The notes under the pieces are model-generated. The model saw only the letters and a list, made by a program, of their open reading frames with translations. It did no database searches and had not been told where the DNA came from. From positions 1 through 64,000 of the forward strand of contig CAJTMW010000017.1 of the NCBI GenBank assembly GCA_910577275.1: 64,000 nucleotides of DNA. Reading direction: 5' to 3'. The stretch's first letter is position 1. Every line of letters begins with the position of its first letter. Origin of the DNA: an uncultured Lachnospiraceae bacterium. GTDB taxonomy: Bacteria; Bacillota; Clostridia; Lachnospirales; Lachnospiraceae. A program made the translations under genes and the position numbers. This document shows, in pieces, positions 26,244 through 34,399 of this stretch.

Positions 26244-27437
26244 ATGAGTGAAAAAGCATATATGAAAGGCAGGTTTGCCAGACTTCAAAAATTTATGAGT
26301 CAGGAGAGCCTTGCAGGAATTCTCTTTCTGCGTCCGCTGAAAGAGGGGTACGATATGTGGCTTACCGGGTGCACACAAAAGGATGCACAAGTAAGTTATC
26401 TGGATAAGGCAATGCTGGCAGTGGCCGAGGGAGAAAAAATTTTGAGTATCTCTACGCCAAGCCTAATCGAGGCAGGGGCGGAAGACCCCTGGCTGCCTCA
26501 CGCCCTTCCCGGGGAGGCTTCTACCCCATATTATATTAACTGTACCGGCTTTTATGGAGATTACTTCCGTGCAATGCTCAGTAAAAATCACAGATTAGGA
26601 TTGGTGAACGGAAATAAACTACAGCTAAGGGTGAAGAATTTTATACAGAAATATGCGCCGGATGTGGAATTTGTGGATGTTGACAGGGAGGTTCATCTGC
26701 TTAAAGCAATTAAGACAGATGAGGAAATTGAGATGATTCGAAAAGATTGCCGTAATCTGGAGCATGCGTTTGCCGCTATGGGAACTATACTGCGGCCGAA
26801 CGTGACGGAACGTGATGTTGTCAGCGGAATCCGAAAAAGCCTTTTGGAAAGAGGGGCAAGCGGCTGGGATTACAGCAGTCAGTGCTTGGATGTGAAACTG
26901 ACCTCTGCACCTATAAGCGGAATGGCGGTAGCCGAGCCTCTTGAATATCCGGGACGTGTCTTGGGCATGGGCGACAGAGTGAATATAAAGGTTAATGCTT
27001 CTATGGCAGAAGGCTGGCATGTATCATTAGGGCGTTGTTATGTTCTGGGACAGGCAGACGAGGAAACAAAGAAATGTTGGGACCTGGCAGTAAAGGCGCA
27101 GAAGGCGGCAGCTGACTACCTGAAGCCGGGGGTTACAATTTCCGCTGTAATGAGTGAAGTGAATGAAAATATTTTGAAAAAGTCAGGATTCCCGGAAGAT
27201 AAAAGTAATTGGATTTATGGCGTGGGGAATGCCTGGGCGGAATATCCAATGGCTGTTCCGGGATGGCGGGATATCAGACTTTGCGAGGGAATGGTTCTGG
27301 CAGTAGGACCAAATGTAAGGCCGGAAGGAAAAGATGCTTACTGCTGTCTGGATATTTATCGAATTACGGATAATGGCGCAGTTCGTTTGGGAGACAGCAG
27401 CCAGGGATTAAGAGAACTTTTTTCAACTGTTTTTTAA
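26244..27437 (+). CDS. Second M24-fold protein, all canonical metal ligands missing
   Basis: 397 aa, same two-domain architecture as the preceding gene, so a probable partner or diverged duplicate. Ligand positions read VNIKVNASMAEGW, HVSLGR, IYGVGNAW, LAVGPNV and CCLDIYR: neither the His nor the Asp/Glu set is kept. Strong AAAGGAGGAG before ATG 26244. Tandem placement with the other M24-like gene suggests a heteromer. Last gene of the operon; a hairpin follows. Confidence 0.85.
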   Translation: MSEKAYMKGRFARLQKFMSQESLAGILFLRPLKEGYDMWLTGCTQKDAQVSYLDKAMLAVAEGEKILSISTPSLIEAGAEDPWLPHALPGEASTPYYINCTGFYGDYFRAMLSKNHRLGLVNGNKLQLRVKNFIQKYAPDVEFVDVDREVHLLKAIKTDEEIEMIRKDCRNLEHAFAAMGTILRPNVTERDVVSGIRKSLLERGASGWDYSSQCLDVKLTSAPISGMAVAEPLEYPGRVLGMGDRVNIKVNASMAEGWHVSLGRCYVLGQADEETKKCWDLAVKAQKAAADYLKPGVTISAVMSEVNENILKKSGFPEDKSNWIYGVGNAWAEYPMAVPGWRDIRLCEGMVLAVGPNVRPEGKDAYCCLDIYRITDNGAVRLGDSSQGLRELFSTVF

Positions 27438-27455
27438 GATGATGAATCAAATTTT

Positions 27456-27489
27456 ATCGCTGGCTATTACGCCAGTGATTTGTTATAAT
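27456..27489 (+). promoter_or_regulatory. Hairpin/dyad and extended -10 promoter ahead of the MFS leader
   Basis: ATCGCTGGC (27456-27464), loop TATTAC, GCCAGTGAT (27471-27479) form a 9-bp stem with one G-T pair. Immediately after comes TGTTATAAT (27481-27489), an extended -10 element. The dyad may terminate the M24 operon or act as an operator for the MFS transcript. Confidence 0.5.
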
Positions 27490-27572
27490 CAAAAATAATC
27501 AGAAAATGTACCGCCGTCTGTCTTTACCTGCCGGAAATACGGCTGGCAGCGGCACAGAGAGGAGAAATCAAC

Positions 27573-27626
27573 ATGCTTGAAGCAAATCGGCTCTGCATTG
27601 CAAAAGCTCCATGCAAGGTCTTTTAG
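27573..27626 (+). CDS. Putative 17-residue leader peptide (attenuation uORF)
   Basis: ATG 27573 with GGAG 8 bases upstream (27561-27564) reads MLEANRLCIAKAPCKVF and stops at TAG 27624-27626, 99 bases before the MFS start. Codons 12-14 form the 5' arm of an inverted repeat, so ribosome position on this ORF would decide downstream RNA folding. Such short ORFs control many antibiotic resistance genes. Too short for homology support; called from ribosome site and structure. Confidence 0.6.
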   Translation: MLEANRLCIAKAPCKVF

Positions 27627-27725
27627 GATAGGACGGCATGGAGCGGGATAATTCTATCCTGAGACTTTGCGAATTATCAGATGATACGGAAATATTCAAT
27701 GATAAATTGTTAAGGAGCAAAGTCT
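27606..27725 (+). promoter_or_regulatory. Four overlapping inverted repeats: probable translational attenuator of the MFS gene
   Basis: A: GCTCCATGC (27606-27614) / GCATGGAGC (27636-27644). B: AGGATAG (27625-27631) / CTATCCT (27654-27660). C: AGACTTTGC (27662-27670) / GCAAAGTCT (27717-27725). D: GATAATTC (27647-27654) / GAATTATC (27671-27678). All arms are perfect. C ends at the base before the MFS ATG and takes in the last base of its ribosome site (AAGGAG 27712-27717), so it would block initiation. D is incompatible with B and C. The switch is inferred. Confidence 0.7.
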
Positions 27726-29018
27726 ATGAAAAATTTAAAAACAGAAATATATGAAATGAGAAACTTTTTACTGCTGTGGATTACACAGGCGTTTTCCGGT
27801 CTTGGAAGCGGAATGACAAGCTATGCGCTGGTAATCTGGTCGTACACGGAGAAGGGCTCCGCGCTGGCAACGTCCATGCTTATGATATGCTCGTACGCAC
27901 CCTATGTGCTGCTCAGTATTTTTGCGGGAGCGCTCAGCGACAAGTGGAATAAAAAGGCGACCATGCTGGTCTGCGACACGGCGGCGGCGCTGACTACGGT
28001 GGTTATGCTGGTTCTGCTGCATTTTGACGCGCTGGAAATATGGCATTTATACGTAATCAATGCGGTTAACGGGTTGATGAACACGGTGCAGCAGCCGGCG
28101 TCCGAGGTGGCGGTGACAAGGATTCTGCCTGAAAAGTATTACCAGAAGGTGGGAGGGCTTCGGTATTTCTCCAATTCGTTAAATACCATTTTAAAGCCGA
28201 TTATTGCAACGGCGATTCTGGGAATTGCCGGAATGGGAGCCATTGTGGCCTTTGATTTGCTGTCCTTTGGCGTTGCTTTTGCGGCGCTTGCCTTTGCAAT
28301 AAAGATTCCGGAAGACAGAAAGGAAACGCAGAGGCAGGATAAACTACTGGCTTCGGTAAAAGAAGGAATCGGATACCTCACAAAGGAAAGAGGAATTTTC
28401 GACCTGATTTTATTTCTTGCGTCAATCAATCTGGTGGCATCTATTTATGAAGCGGCCTTTCCGGCAATGCTTCTTTCCAGAGAAGGCGGAAGCGAGAAGG
28501 TGCTCGGGCTGGTCAACGCGGTAATCGGAGTTACCACCCTTGCGGGAAGCGTGCTGGCGTCTTTTGTGAAGGAGCCAAAGAGCAGGGTGAGAGTTATTTG
28601 CAACTGCCTGCTGTTTTCCATGAGTTTTGAGAATTTTATTCTTGCTCTTGGCAGAACACCTTTTATTTGGTGTATCGGAGGCTTCCTCGGGTGGATTGCC
28701 ATACCGCTCATGAGTACCAACCTTGAGGCGATTATGCGGCTGCGTGTTCCGGTGGACATGCAGGGGCGGGTCTATGCGGTGAGAAATTCTCTGCAGTTTT
28801 TTACCATACCAATCGGCTATTTTCTTGGCGGATTTCTGGTGGATAAGGTTTTTGAGCCTGTGATGGCGGCGCAGAAGGAGGGGAGCGCACTTATCCGTCT
28901 GTTCGGCGAGGGAAAAGGCTCGGGAGCGGCGCTGCTGTTTTTTGTGATTGCTTTTGCCGGGATTGGGGTCTGCCTGTATTTTCGGCGGGATAAGCATATA
29001 TGGGAGCTTGAGAGATAG
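27726..29018 (+). CDS. MFS transporter, macrolide-efflux-like (DHA3 type)
   Basis: 430-aa major facilitator protein with about 12 hydrophobic segments, starting FLLLWITQAFSGLGSGMTSY and carrying the SDKWNKK loop between helices 2 and 3, as in Mef-like and other DHA3 exporters. Likely a proton-driven drug or peptide exporter. ATG 27726 with AAGGAG 8 bases upstream, sequestered in a stem. The long structured leader strongly suggests drug-inducible expression. Substrate not predictable. Confidence 0.88.
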   Translation: MKNLKTEIYEMRNFLLLWITQAFSGLGSGMTSYALVIWSYTEKGSALATSMLMICSYAPYVLLSIFAGALSDKWNKKATMLVCDTAAALTTVVMLVLLHFDALEIWHLYVINAVNGLMNTVQQPASEVAVTRILPEKYYQKVGGLRYFSNSLNTILKPIIATAILGIAGMGAIVAFDLLSFGVAFAALAFAIKIPEDRKETQRQDKLLASVKEGIGYLTKERGIFDLILFLASINLVASIYEAAFPAMLLSREGGSEKVLGLVNAVIGVTTLAGSVLASFVKEPKSRVRVICNCLLFSMSFENFILALGRTPFIWCIGGFLGWIAIPLMSTNLEAIMRLRVPVDMQGRVYAVRNSLQFFTIPIGYFLGGFLVDKVFEPVMAAQKEGSALIRLFGEGKGSGAALLFFVIAFAGIGVCLYFRRDKHIWELER

Positions 29019-29035
29019 TTGAAATAAAGTAATTG

Positions 29036-29063
29036 GTCAGGGGCAGAATGACCTGCCTCTGAC
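29036..29063 (+). terminator. Hairpin after the MFS gene
   Basis: GTCAGGGGCAG (29036-29046), loop AATGAC, CTGCCTCTGAC (29053-29063): 11 pairs, one of them G-T. No long T-tract follows. Confidence 0.6.
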
Positions 29064-29095
29064 ATAAAATCTGGCAGGACAGGGGGCGCTTATTT

Positions 29096-29425
29096 ATGAG
29101 TAAAACCTTTGCAGATATGGAAGATATGTACAGGGAAGTCGTCGCAAGATTCCAAAGGATTGAGTTGCAGGAATGGAAAGCGGAGGGCGCGATGATTGAG
29201 CTTTCCAGACAGGTAGGAGAGCTGGCAAAGCAGGTTATGATAAAGGAAAAATATTATGCGCTGGAGGGCGACGCGCCTGATGTTGACGGGCGTCTTGGAA
29301 ACGAAATGGCGGATGTGATTGCACAGGTGATGAGACTGGCAGATTATTACGGAATAGATTTGGAAAAGGCTTTTATTGAAGCAAGGGAAGATGAGGACAG
29401 ATATCTGAAATCCAGAGGCGTATAG
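29096..29425 (+). CDS. MazG-like nucleotide pyrophosphohydrolase family protein
   Basis: 109-aa all-helical protein resembling the MazG-like family: a first helix with ELSRQVGELAKQVM and EKYYALEG, then GNEMADVIAQVMRLADYYGIDLEKAF, where the Glu and Asp of EMAD would bind Mg2+. MazG proteins hydrolyse NTPs to NMP and PPi; this small form may be a house-cleaning enzyme or inactive. ATG 29096 with AGGGGG upstream. Sits between an exporter and an HD-domain gene; no evident pathway link. Confidence 0.7.
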   Translation: MSKTFADMEDMYREVVARFQRIELQEWKAEGAMIELSRQVGELAKQVMIKEKYYALEGDAPDVDGRLGNEMADVIAQVMRLADYYGIDLEKAFIEAREDEDRYLKSRGV

Positions 29426-29511
29426 AGGAATCATAGTTGAGGGATGTGCCGGAGGCGGAATGCCCAGCATGAAAGACATTGTGAGACAGAGACAAGAAGG
29501 AGGCTGAAAAA

Positions 29512-30117
29512 ATGTATCCGGCAAGAGAAGAAGCGGAGAGATTATTAATAGAAGCGGAAGCCTGCAATCCCGGGCCGTGGGGAAATCACAGCCGGGTGGC
29601 GGCAATGTGCGCGGAGAAAATTGCCGCAGCCGCCGGTATGGATAAGGAAAAGGCGTATGTTCTGGGACTTTTGCATGACATCGGGCGTAAATTCGGCGTG
29701 AAGCATTTGGGACATGTTTACGACGGATATCAGTATATGCAGGAACTGGGCTATGACGAGGTGGCAAGGATTTGCCTCACCCATTCTTTCAGCATTCCTG
29801 ACCTTGAGGTTTATATCGGCAACCGGGATATTTCTGATGAGCAGCAGGAGGAAATCCGCGCCGCACTGGCGGTATGTGTTTATGACGAGTATGATAAGCT
29901 GATTCAGCTTTGCGACGCTCTTGCCGGAGCGGACGGTGTTGTGCCCATGGAGGAGAGAATGGCGGATATCAGGAAAAGGTACGGCAGCTACCCGCAGGAT
30001 AAATGGGATGCCAATATGGCTTTGAGGAGTTACTTTGAGGAAAAGGCGGGGGAGGATATTTACTGTCTGGTTAATAAAAAAAGCGAGGTTATCCATGACG
30101 GAAAAGGAAAGAAATGA
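29512..30117 (+). CDS. HD-domain phosphohydrolase
   Basis: 201-aa metal-dependent phosphohydrolase of the HD superfamily. Metal-binding residues are visible: His in WGNHSRV (about 25), HD in LLHDIGR (about 56-57), His in LTHSF (about 88) and Asp in LCDALAG (about 138). Substrate could be a nucleotide or phosphorylated metabolite. ATG 29512 follows AAGGAGGC. Its 3' end overlaps the next gene by 23 bases. Confidence 0.85.
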   Translation: MYPAREEAERLLIEAEACNPGPWGNHSRVAAMCAEKIAAAAGMDKEKAYVLGLLHDIGRKFGVKHLGHVYDGYQYMQELGYDEVARICLTHSFSIPDLEVYIGNRDISDEQQEEIRAALAVCVYDEYDKLIQLCDALAGADGVVPMEERMADIRKRYGSYPQDKWDANMALRSYFEEKAGEDIYCLVNKKSEVIHDGKGKK

Positions 30118-30538
30118 TTATTTTTATGTATGTTCCCTGATAGAGTATATTGCCCGTGAGACGAAGAATCATCGGGGAGTGGTTGTGGAGGCTCTGGGCG
30201 AGAGGGGCGTAAGAAAGCAGCTTGAGGATGCGGAAGTCAATCACTGTCTTTCTTTTGAGCAGGTAAGCGATGAAGTGATAGCGCATTACCGGATTTCGCG
30301 GGGAGATTTCGACACAATTACTGACTGCGAGTACACGATTCCGAGCTTCATGGATATCGGTAAGCTGTACAGCATTATGATAGAGGACTGCGCACAGCCG
30401 GGGCAGGAGGTCAGCGAATTGATGAAAATCTTTACTTCCTTTATCAGCGATAAAATATCTAATTTCAGGTCGGATGTCTATTACCAGAATCCCAGTTATC
30501 TGGAATGCTCGTATAAAGAGGGGTATTTGCTGGATTAA
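30095..30538 (+). CDS. Hypothetical protein, DUF3791-like N-terminus
   Basis: 147 aa from ATG 30095, which overlaps the HD gene by 23 bases. The first 70 residues (NDYFYVCSLIEYIARETKNH, then VVVEALGERGVRKQLEDAEV) resemble DUF3791 proteins, small helical proteins often paired with DUF3990 toxins. The C-terminal half is acidic and helical. No DUF3990 partner is adjacent; the coupling to the HD gene is the only context. Function unknown. Confidence 0.55.
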   Translation: MTEKERNDYFYVCSLIEYIARETKNHRGVVVEALGERGVRKQLEDAEVNHCLSFEQVSDEVIAHYRISRGDFDTITDCEYTIPSFMDIGKLYSIMIEDCAQPGQEVSELMKIFTSFISDKISNFRSDVYYQNPSYLECSYKEGYLLD

Positions 30539-30639
30539 GGGGTATTGTAATTATAGGGGAAGGGTTGCTTTGTATAGAGGGTAATCTTTCTCCATTTTCT
30601 TGTATTTCTTTATTTTTTGTGAATTCTGTCTCGTTTCTT

Positions 30640-30704
30640 AAAAAAATTCGACTTAAAAAATTTAAAAATCTTAAAAAATCCATAATATTTTAAGGATTTA
30701 AAAA
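30640..30704 (+). promoter_or_regulatory. A+T-rich stretch with spaced A-tracts before the LplB-type importer
   Basis: A-tracts centre near 30643, 30657, 30666, 30675 and 30702, most about one helical turn apart, in a segment that is almost entirely A and T. Likely curved DNA or an UP-element-like upstream region for the importer operon. I could not assign -35/-10 with confidence. Confidence 0.4.
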
Positions 30705-30765
30705 CCTTTTTAATTGAAAAATGATAAAAATAAATGCTACTCTTGCCTCGGAAGGAGGTGAGGAT

Positions 30766-31725
30766 GTGAGCAGAAAAGCTGGGAGTAATCCGGCAGCGGG
30801 AAAGAAGAAAACAGGATTGCTGGAGGAGATTCGCAGGAAATGGTTTTTTTATGTGATTGCAATTCCGGGGATTGTCTGTCTAATTTTGTTTTGCTATTTG
30901 CCAATGGCCGGATTATATGTGGTTTTTGAACGCTACACTTATCAGGGGGGACTGTTTGGAAGCGAATTTGTGGGGTTACAGAACTTTAAATTCTTTTTTA
31001 TGAATTTAAATAATGCCATCCGGGCAACACGCAATACGTTGGTGATTAACGGTTTCAGTATCGTATTTGGAGTCGTGGTCAATGTGGGTATTGCGGTAAT
31101 GCTGAATGAAATTAATTCCAGACGGTATCAAAAGGTGACGCAGACAGTGATGCTGTTTCCCTATTTTATATCGTGGATTGTAGTGGGTATGGTGGCGCTT
31201 GCGCTTTTTGATGAAAATGCAGGGCTGGTAAACTCCGCTATCCGCGCAATGGGTGGAAACGGCATAGACTGGTATTCCAATCCGGATTATTGGTGGCCCA
31301 TTCTGATTATTACCACAATTTGGAAGGGCGCCGGTTATGGTTCGATTATTTACTATTGTGCCCTGACTGGTTTTGACCAGAGCCTGTATGAAGCGGCCGA
31401 GATTGACGGCGCAGGACGGCTGCAGAGGATTTTTAAAATTACGCTTCCGCTGCTTAAGCCTACGATTATTATTATGTTTTTATTGAATATCGGCGGGATA
31501 CTGGCAGGAGGCGTGGACCAGATTATGGGTATGACAAATTTAAATCCTTTGTTACTGGAAAAGACAGACACTATTGCCACGTTTGTTTACCGGTCAGCTA
31601 TTGTGAACGGACAGTTTGAATCTGCGTCCGCTATCACGCTATATCAGTCCATTTTTGGATTTATTCTGGTACTGGGTTCTAACCTGTTGGTAAAAAAAGT
31701 GGACCCGGATTACGCGTTGTTTTAA
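30766..31725 (+). CDS. LplB-type ABC transporter permease (GTG start)
   Basis: 319-aa sugar permease of the LplB/YteP group, associated with pectic oligosaccharide uptake. About six hydrophobic helices and the EAA loop LYEAAEIDGAGRLQRIFKIT. GTG 30766 is chosen because AAGGAGG lies 7 bases upstream; the open extension to ATG 30721 has no ribosome site. First gene of an importer-glycosidase operon through 40804. Confidence 0.92.
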   Translation: MSRKAGSNPAAGKKKTGLLEEIRRKWFFYVIAIPGIVCLILFCYLPMAGLYVVFERYTYQGGLFGSEFVGLQNFKFFFMNLNNAIRATRNTLVINGFSIVFGVVVNVGIAVMLNEINSRRYQKVTQTVMLFPYFISWIVVGMVALALFDENAGLVNSAIRAMGGNGIDWYSNPDYWWPILIITTIWKGAGYGSIIYYCALTGFDQSLYEAAEIDGAGRLQRIFKITLPLLKPTIIIMFLLNIGGILAGGVDQIMGMTNLNPLLLEKTDTIATFVYRSAIVNGQFESASAITLYQSIFGFILVLGSNLLVKKVDPDYALF

Positions 31726-31758
31726 AAAGCCAGTCTGGAAGGAATTGGGGTTATCTGA

Positions 31759-32673
31759 ATGAAGAAAGTAAAAGATACACAATATGCGGTGTCACGCAAA
31801 ACAAAAGAAAGCATTATTTGCTATGTAATTGTAGGTATTATAACGGTAAGCTGTTTTTTGCCGTTATGGATTTCATTTGTGGCGTCTATTTCAGATGAAA
31901 CGGAAATTATTAATAAGGGATTTTCCCTGCTGCCAAGAAAAGCAACGTTAGAGACTTACCGTTTCATTCTGGACAACAAGGGAACAATGCTGCTTCGGGC
32001 ATACGGCGTTTCTTTTCTGACGGTACTTTTGGGAACGGTGTACTCCGTAACTGTCATGACGTTGTTTGCATATGCCACGGCGCAGAAAAAGGAGAATTTC
32101 CGGTTTGCACAGCCGCTTTCCTTTTTTGCATGGTTTACCATGATATTCAGCGGCGGCCTTCTGCCCTGGTATATTCTCTGCACAAAGTATTATGGCCTGC
32201 AGAATAATATCTGGGCGCTGGTTTTACCTTACGGGATGAATGTGTTTTATATGTTTGTCCTGAAAAGCAATTTTAAGGCGGTGCCGGAGGAGCTGATAGA
32301 AGCCGGAAAGATTGACGGGGCTTCAGATGCAAGAATATTTTTCACCATAGCGCTTCCCCTGTCAAAGGTGGGACTGGTGAGCGTCATTTTATTTATGGCG
32401 TTGCAGTACTGGAATGATTTTTATTTATCTTTGTATCTGATTACAAAAACGGATTTGTACACACTGCAAAAGCTTTTGTACAACATGATGGCAAATGTAT
32501 CCGCGCTGCTGACGAATTCTACATTGCAGTCGGCGAAGGACCATATCGTATTGCCGACGAATACGGCGCGAATGGCGATGACAATTTTTACAGTGCTTCC
32601 GGTTCTTGTGTTTTATCCGTTTGCACAGAAGTATTTTGTAAAGGGAATTACCGTCGGGGCGGTAAAGGGTTAA
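31759..32673 (+). CDS. LplC/YtcP-type ABC transporter permease
   Basis: 304-aa partner permease with six hydrophobic helices, EAA loop LIEAGKIDGASDARIFFTIA and the C-terminal FVKGITVGAVKG. Located 33 bases after the LplB-type permease. Confidence 0.93.
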   Translation: MKKVKDTQYAVSRKTKESIICYVIVGIITVSCFLPLWISFVASISDETEIINKGFSLLPRKATLETYRFILDNKGTMLLRAYGVSFLTVLLGTVYSVTVMTLFAYATAQKKENFRFAQPLSFFAWFTMIFSGGLLPWYILCTKYYGLQNNIWALVLPYGMNVFYMFVLKSNFKAVPEELIEAGKIDGASDARIFFTIALPLSKVGLVSVILFMALQYWNDFYLSLYLITKTDLYTLQKLLYNMMANVSALLTNSTLQSAKDHIVLPTNTARMAMTIFTVLPVLVFYPFAQKYFVKGITVGAVKG

Positions 32674-32761
32674 GAGGCGGAGCAAGGTCTGCGTCCGCGT
32701 CGTATCCGCAGGCTTTTGCAAACATAATGAATATAAAAATGGCGCAGAAAGAGAGGAAAAA

Positions 32762-34330
32762 ATGAAAAAAAGATTTTTGGCAATGGTGATGAGTCTGGTA
32801 ATCGCGGCAGGGCTTTTGGCAGGCTGCGGTTCAGGAAGTAAGGAAGCTGCGGGGGAAACAAATGCAGCGTCTGAAACAGAAGAAGCGGAACAGAAAAATG
32901 AGGATTCCGCGTCCGCACAGGAGGCTGAAGGAGCTTCTTCCAATGATAATAAGGAGCTGGTGGAGCTTCGTCTGATTTTTTATGGAGATATGTCCTCCCG
33001 CAGAGAAGAGTTTTTTAAAAACGAGTTCCATGATGCTGTGCTCAAAGACCTGAATATCGACTTGACAGTGGAATTCCTTCCCTGGGGGTCTGACACAAGC
33101 GTATCCACGATGCTGGCCAGCGGCGAGAGCTTTGCCATAGAGTATATCGTGGCCAATTATGACTGGCATACAAAGGGGTATCTGGCTGAAATTGACGAAT
33201 CTCTTCTGGAAGAGCATCTTCCGGCACTGATAAAGGCACGAGGAGAAAACAACGGGTTTGAATGTACAAAATATAATGGTAAAATATATGCGGTTCCTTT
33301 TGGAAACAAGCCTTATGCAGGTTCCATGCAGTATTTTGATATCAGAGGCGATATTTTAGACGAACTGGGCTATAAGCCGTCGGATATTAATACGCTGGAA
33401 AAGCTGGAAAGCCTTATGGCGGAATGCAAGGAAAAGTATCCCCAGATGCGCACCGTTACCAATCCTGATTTCCTTCCCTACGCACTCTGGTTTTACTGCG
33501 GTGAGGGTACAAGGTCTTTAAATGAAGGAAATGATTTTGTATATGTAAACGAAGAAGAGGACGGCGATACGGTTTACAGCTATTTTGAATCGGAAGGGTT
33601 TAAAAATCTTTGTGAAATTACAGCCAGATGGGCTCAGCTTGGATATCTTGATAAGGATTTGATTACCAATCCGTCTCAGGGTGATGCAGACTGGAATACG
33701 GCTAACTGCTTAAGCCGTAACGGTATGCCCGGCTCCCTGATTTCCACCAGTCTGAAAACGGCTAATCCAAAGGCATATGAGACAATGGTGAAAATAGGCA
33801 GTCAGGTAAATATTAAAAATAAGGATTATGACTGGGGTATTGCGATTTCGGCTTCGGATAAGGAAAATGTTCCACGCTGGCTAGACCTGTTTAATTGGAT
33901 GTATCTGGACCAGGAGCACTTTAACTTTTGCGTGTATGGCGTGGAAGGCAAGGATTATGAAATGACGGAAGACGGCTCGGTTAACAAGCTGGTTTCGGAT
34001 TCCTTTATTGACAGCTGGTTTATGGAGGCAATTCCTTATAATGTTTATGATTCCTCCTTCCCGCAGGAAACCATTGATGAATACGAGCATTTTGACGATG
34101 ATGCGGTGTTCTCCAAGCTGACAGGATTTTCTTTTGATACGACGCCGGTAGCGACGGAGGTTGCGATGCTGACTTCGATATATGATGAAAAATTAAAACC
34201 GATGTCTCTGGGATTCCTGGATTATGATGAAAACATCGACAGTGTGATTGCAGAGCTGAAAGTAGCAGGATTGGATACCTACATTGCCGAATATCAAAGA
34301 CAGTTTTCTGAATTTTATGCGCAAAAATAA
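32762..34330 (+). CDS. LplA/LipO-type solute-binding lipoprotein
   Basis: 522-aa extracellular binding protein. Signal peptide MKKRFLAMVMSLVIAAGLLA with lipobox Cys about residue 22, an acidic linker to about 60, then a large family 1 fold. The C-terminal pattern FDTTPVATEVAML ... GLDTYIAEYQRQFSEFY is characteristic of the DUF3502-containing group that works with LplB/LplC permeases. Probable ligand: a rhamnose- or galacturonate-containing oligosaccharide, judged from the GH78 and GH35 genes downstream. Confidence 0.9.
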   Translation: MKKRFLAMVMSLVIAAGLLAGCGSGSKEAAGETNAASETEEAEQKNEDSASAQEAEGASSNDNKELVELRLIFYGDMSSRREEFFKNEFHDAVLKDLNIDLTVEFLPWGSDTSVSTMLASGESFAIEYIVANYDWHTKGYLAEIDESLLEEHLPALIKARGENNGFECTKYNGKIYAVPFGNKPYAGSMQYFDIRGDILDELGYKPSDINTLEKLESLMAECKEKYPQMRTVTNPDFLPYALWFYCGEGTRSLNEGNDFVYVNEEEDGDTVYSYFESEGFKNLCEITARWAQLGYLDKDLITNPSQGDADWNTANCLSRNGMPGSLISTSLKTANPKAYETMVKIGSQVNIKNKDYDWGIAISASDKENVPRWLDLFNWMYLDQEHFNFCVYGVEGKDYEMTEDGSVNKLVSDSFIDSWFMEAIPYNVYDSSFPQETIDEYEHFDDDAVFSKLTGFSFDTTPVATEVAMLTSIYDEKLKPMSLGFLDYDENIDSVIAELKVAGLDTYIAEYQRQFSEFYAQK

Positions 34331-34344
34331 GTAGGAAGCAGGAG

Positions 34345-34372
34345 AAAGGCTGTCGCGGATGCGGCGGTCTTT
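34345..34372 (+). terminator. Intercistronic stem-loop after the binding protein gene
   Basis: AAAGGCTGTCGC (34345-34356) can pair with GCGGCGGTCTTT (34361-34372) with one mismatch and two G-T pairs, loop GGAT. Such hairpins often give the binding protein mRNA higher abundance than the downstream genes. Confidence 0.4.
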
Positions 34373-34399
34373 CCACGCTTAAGATGGGGAGAAACGAAG

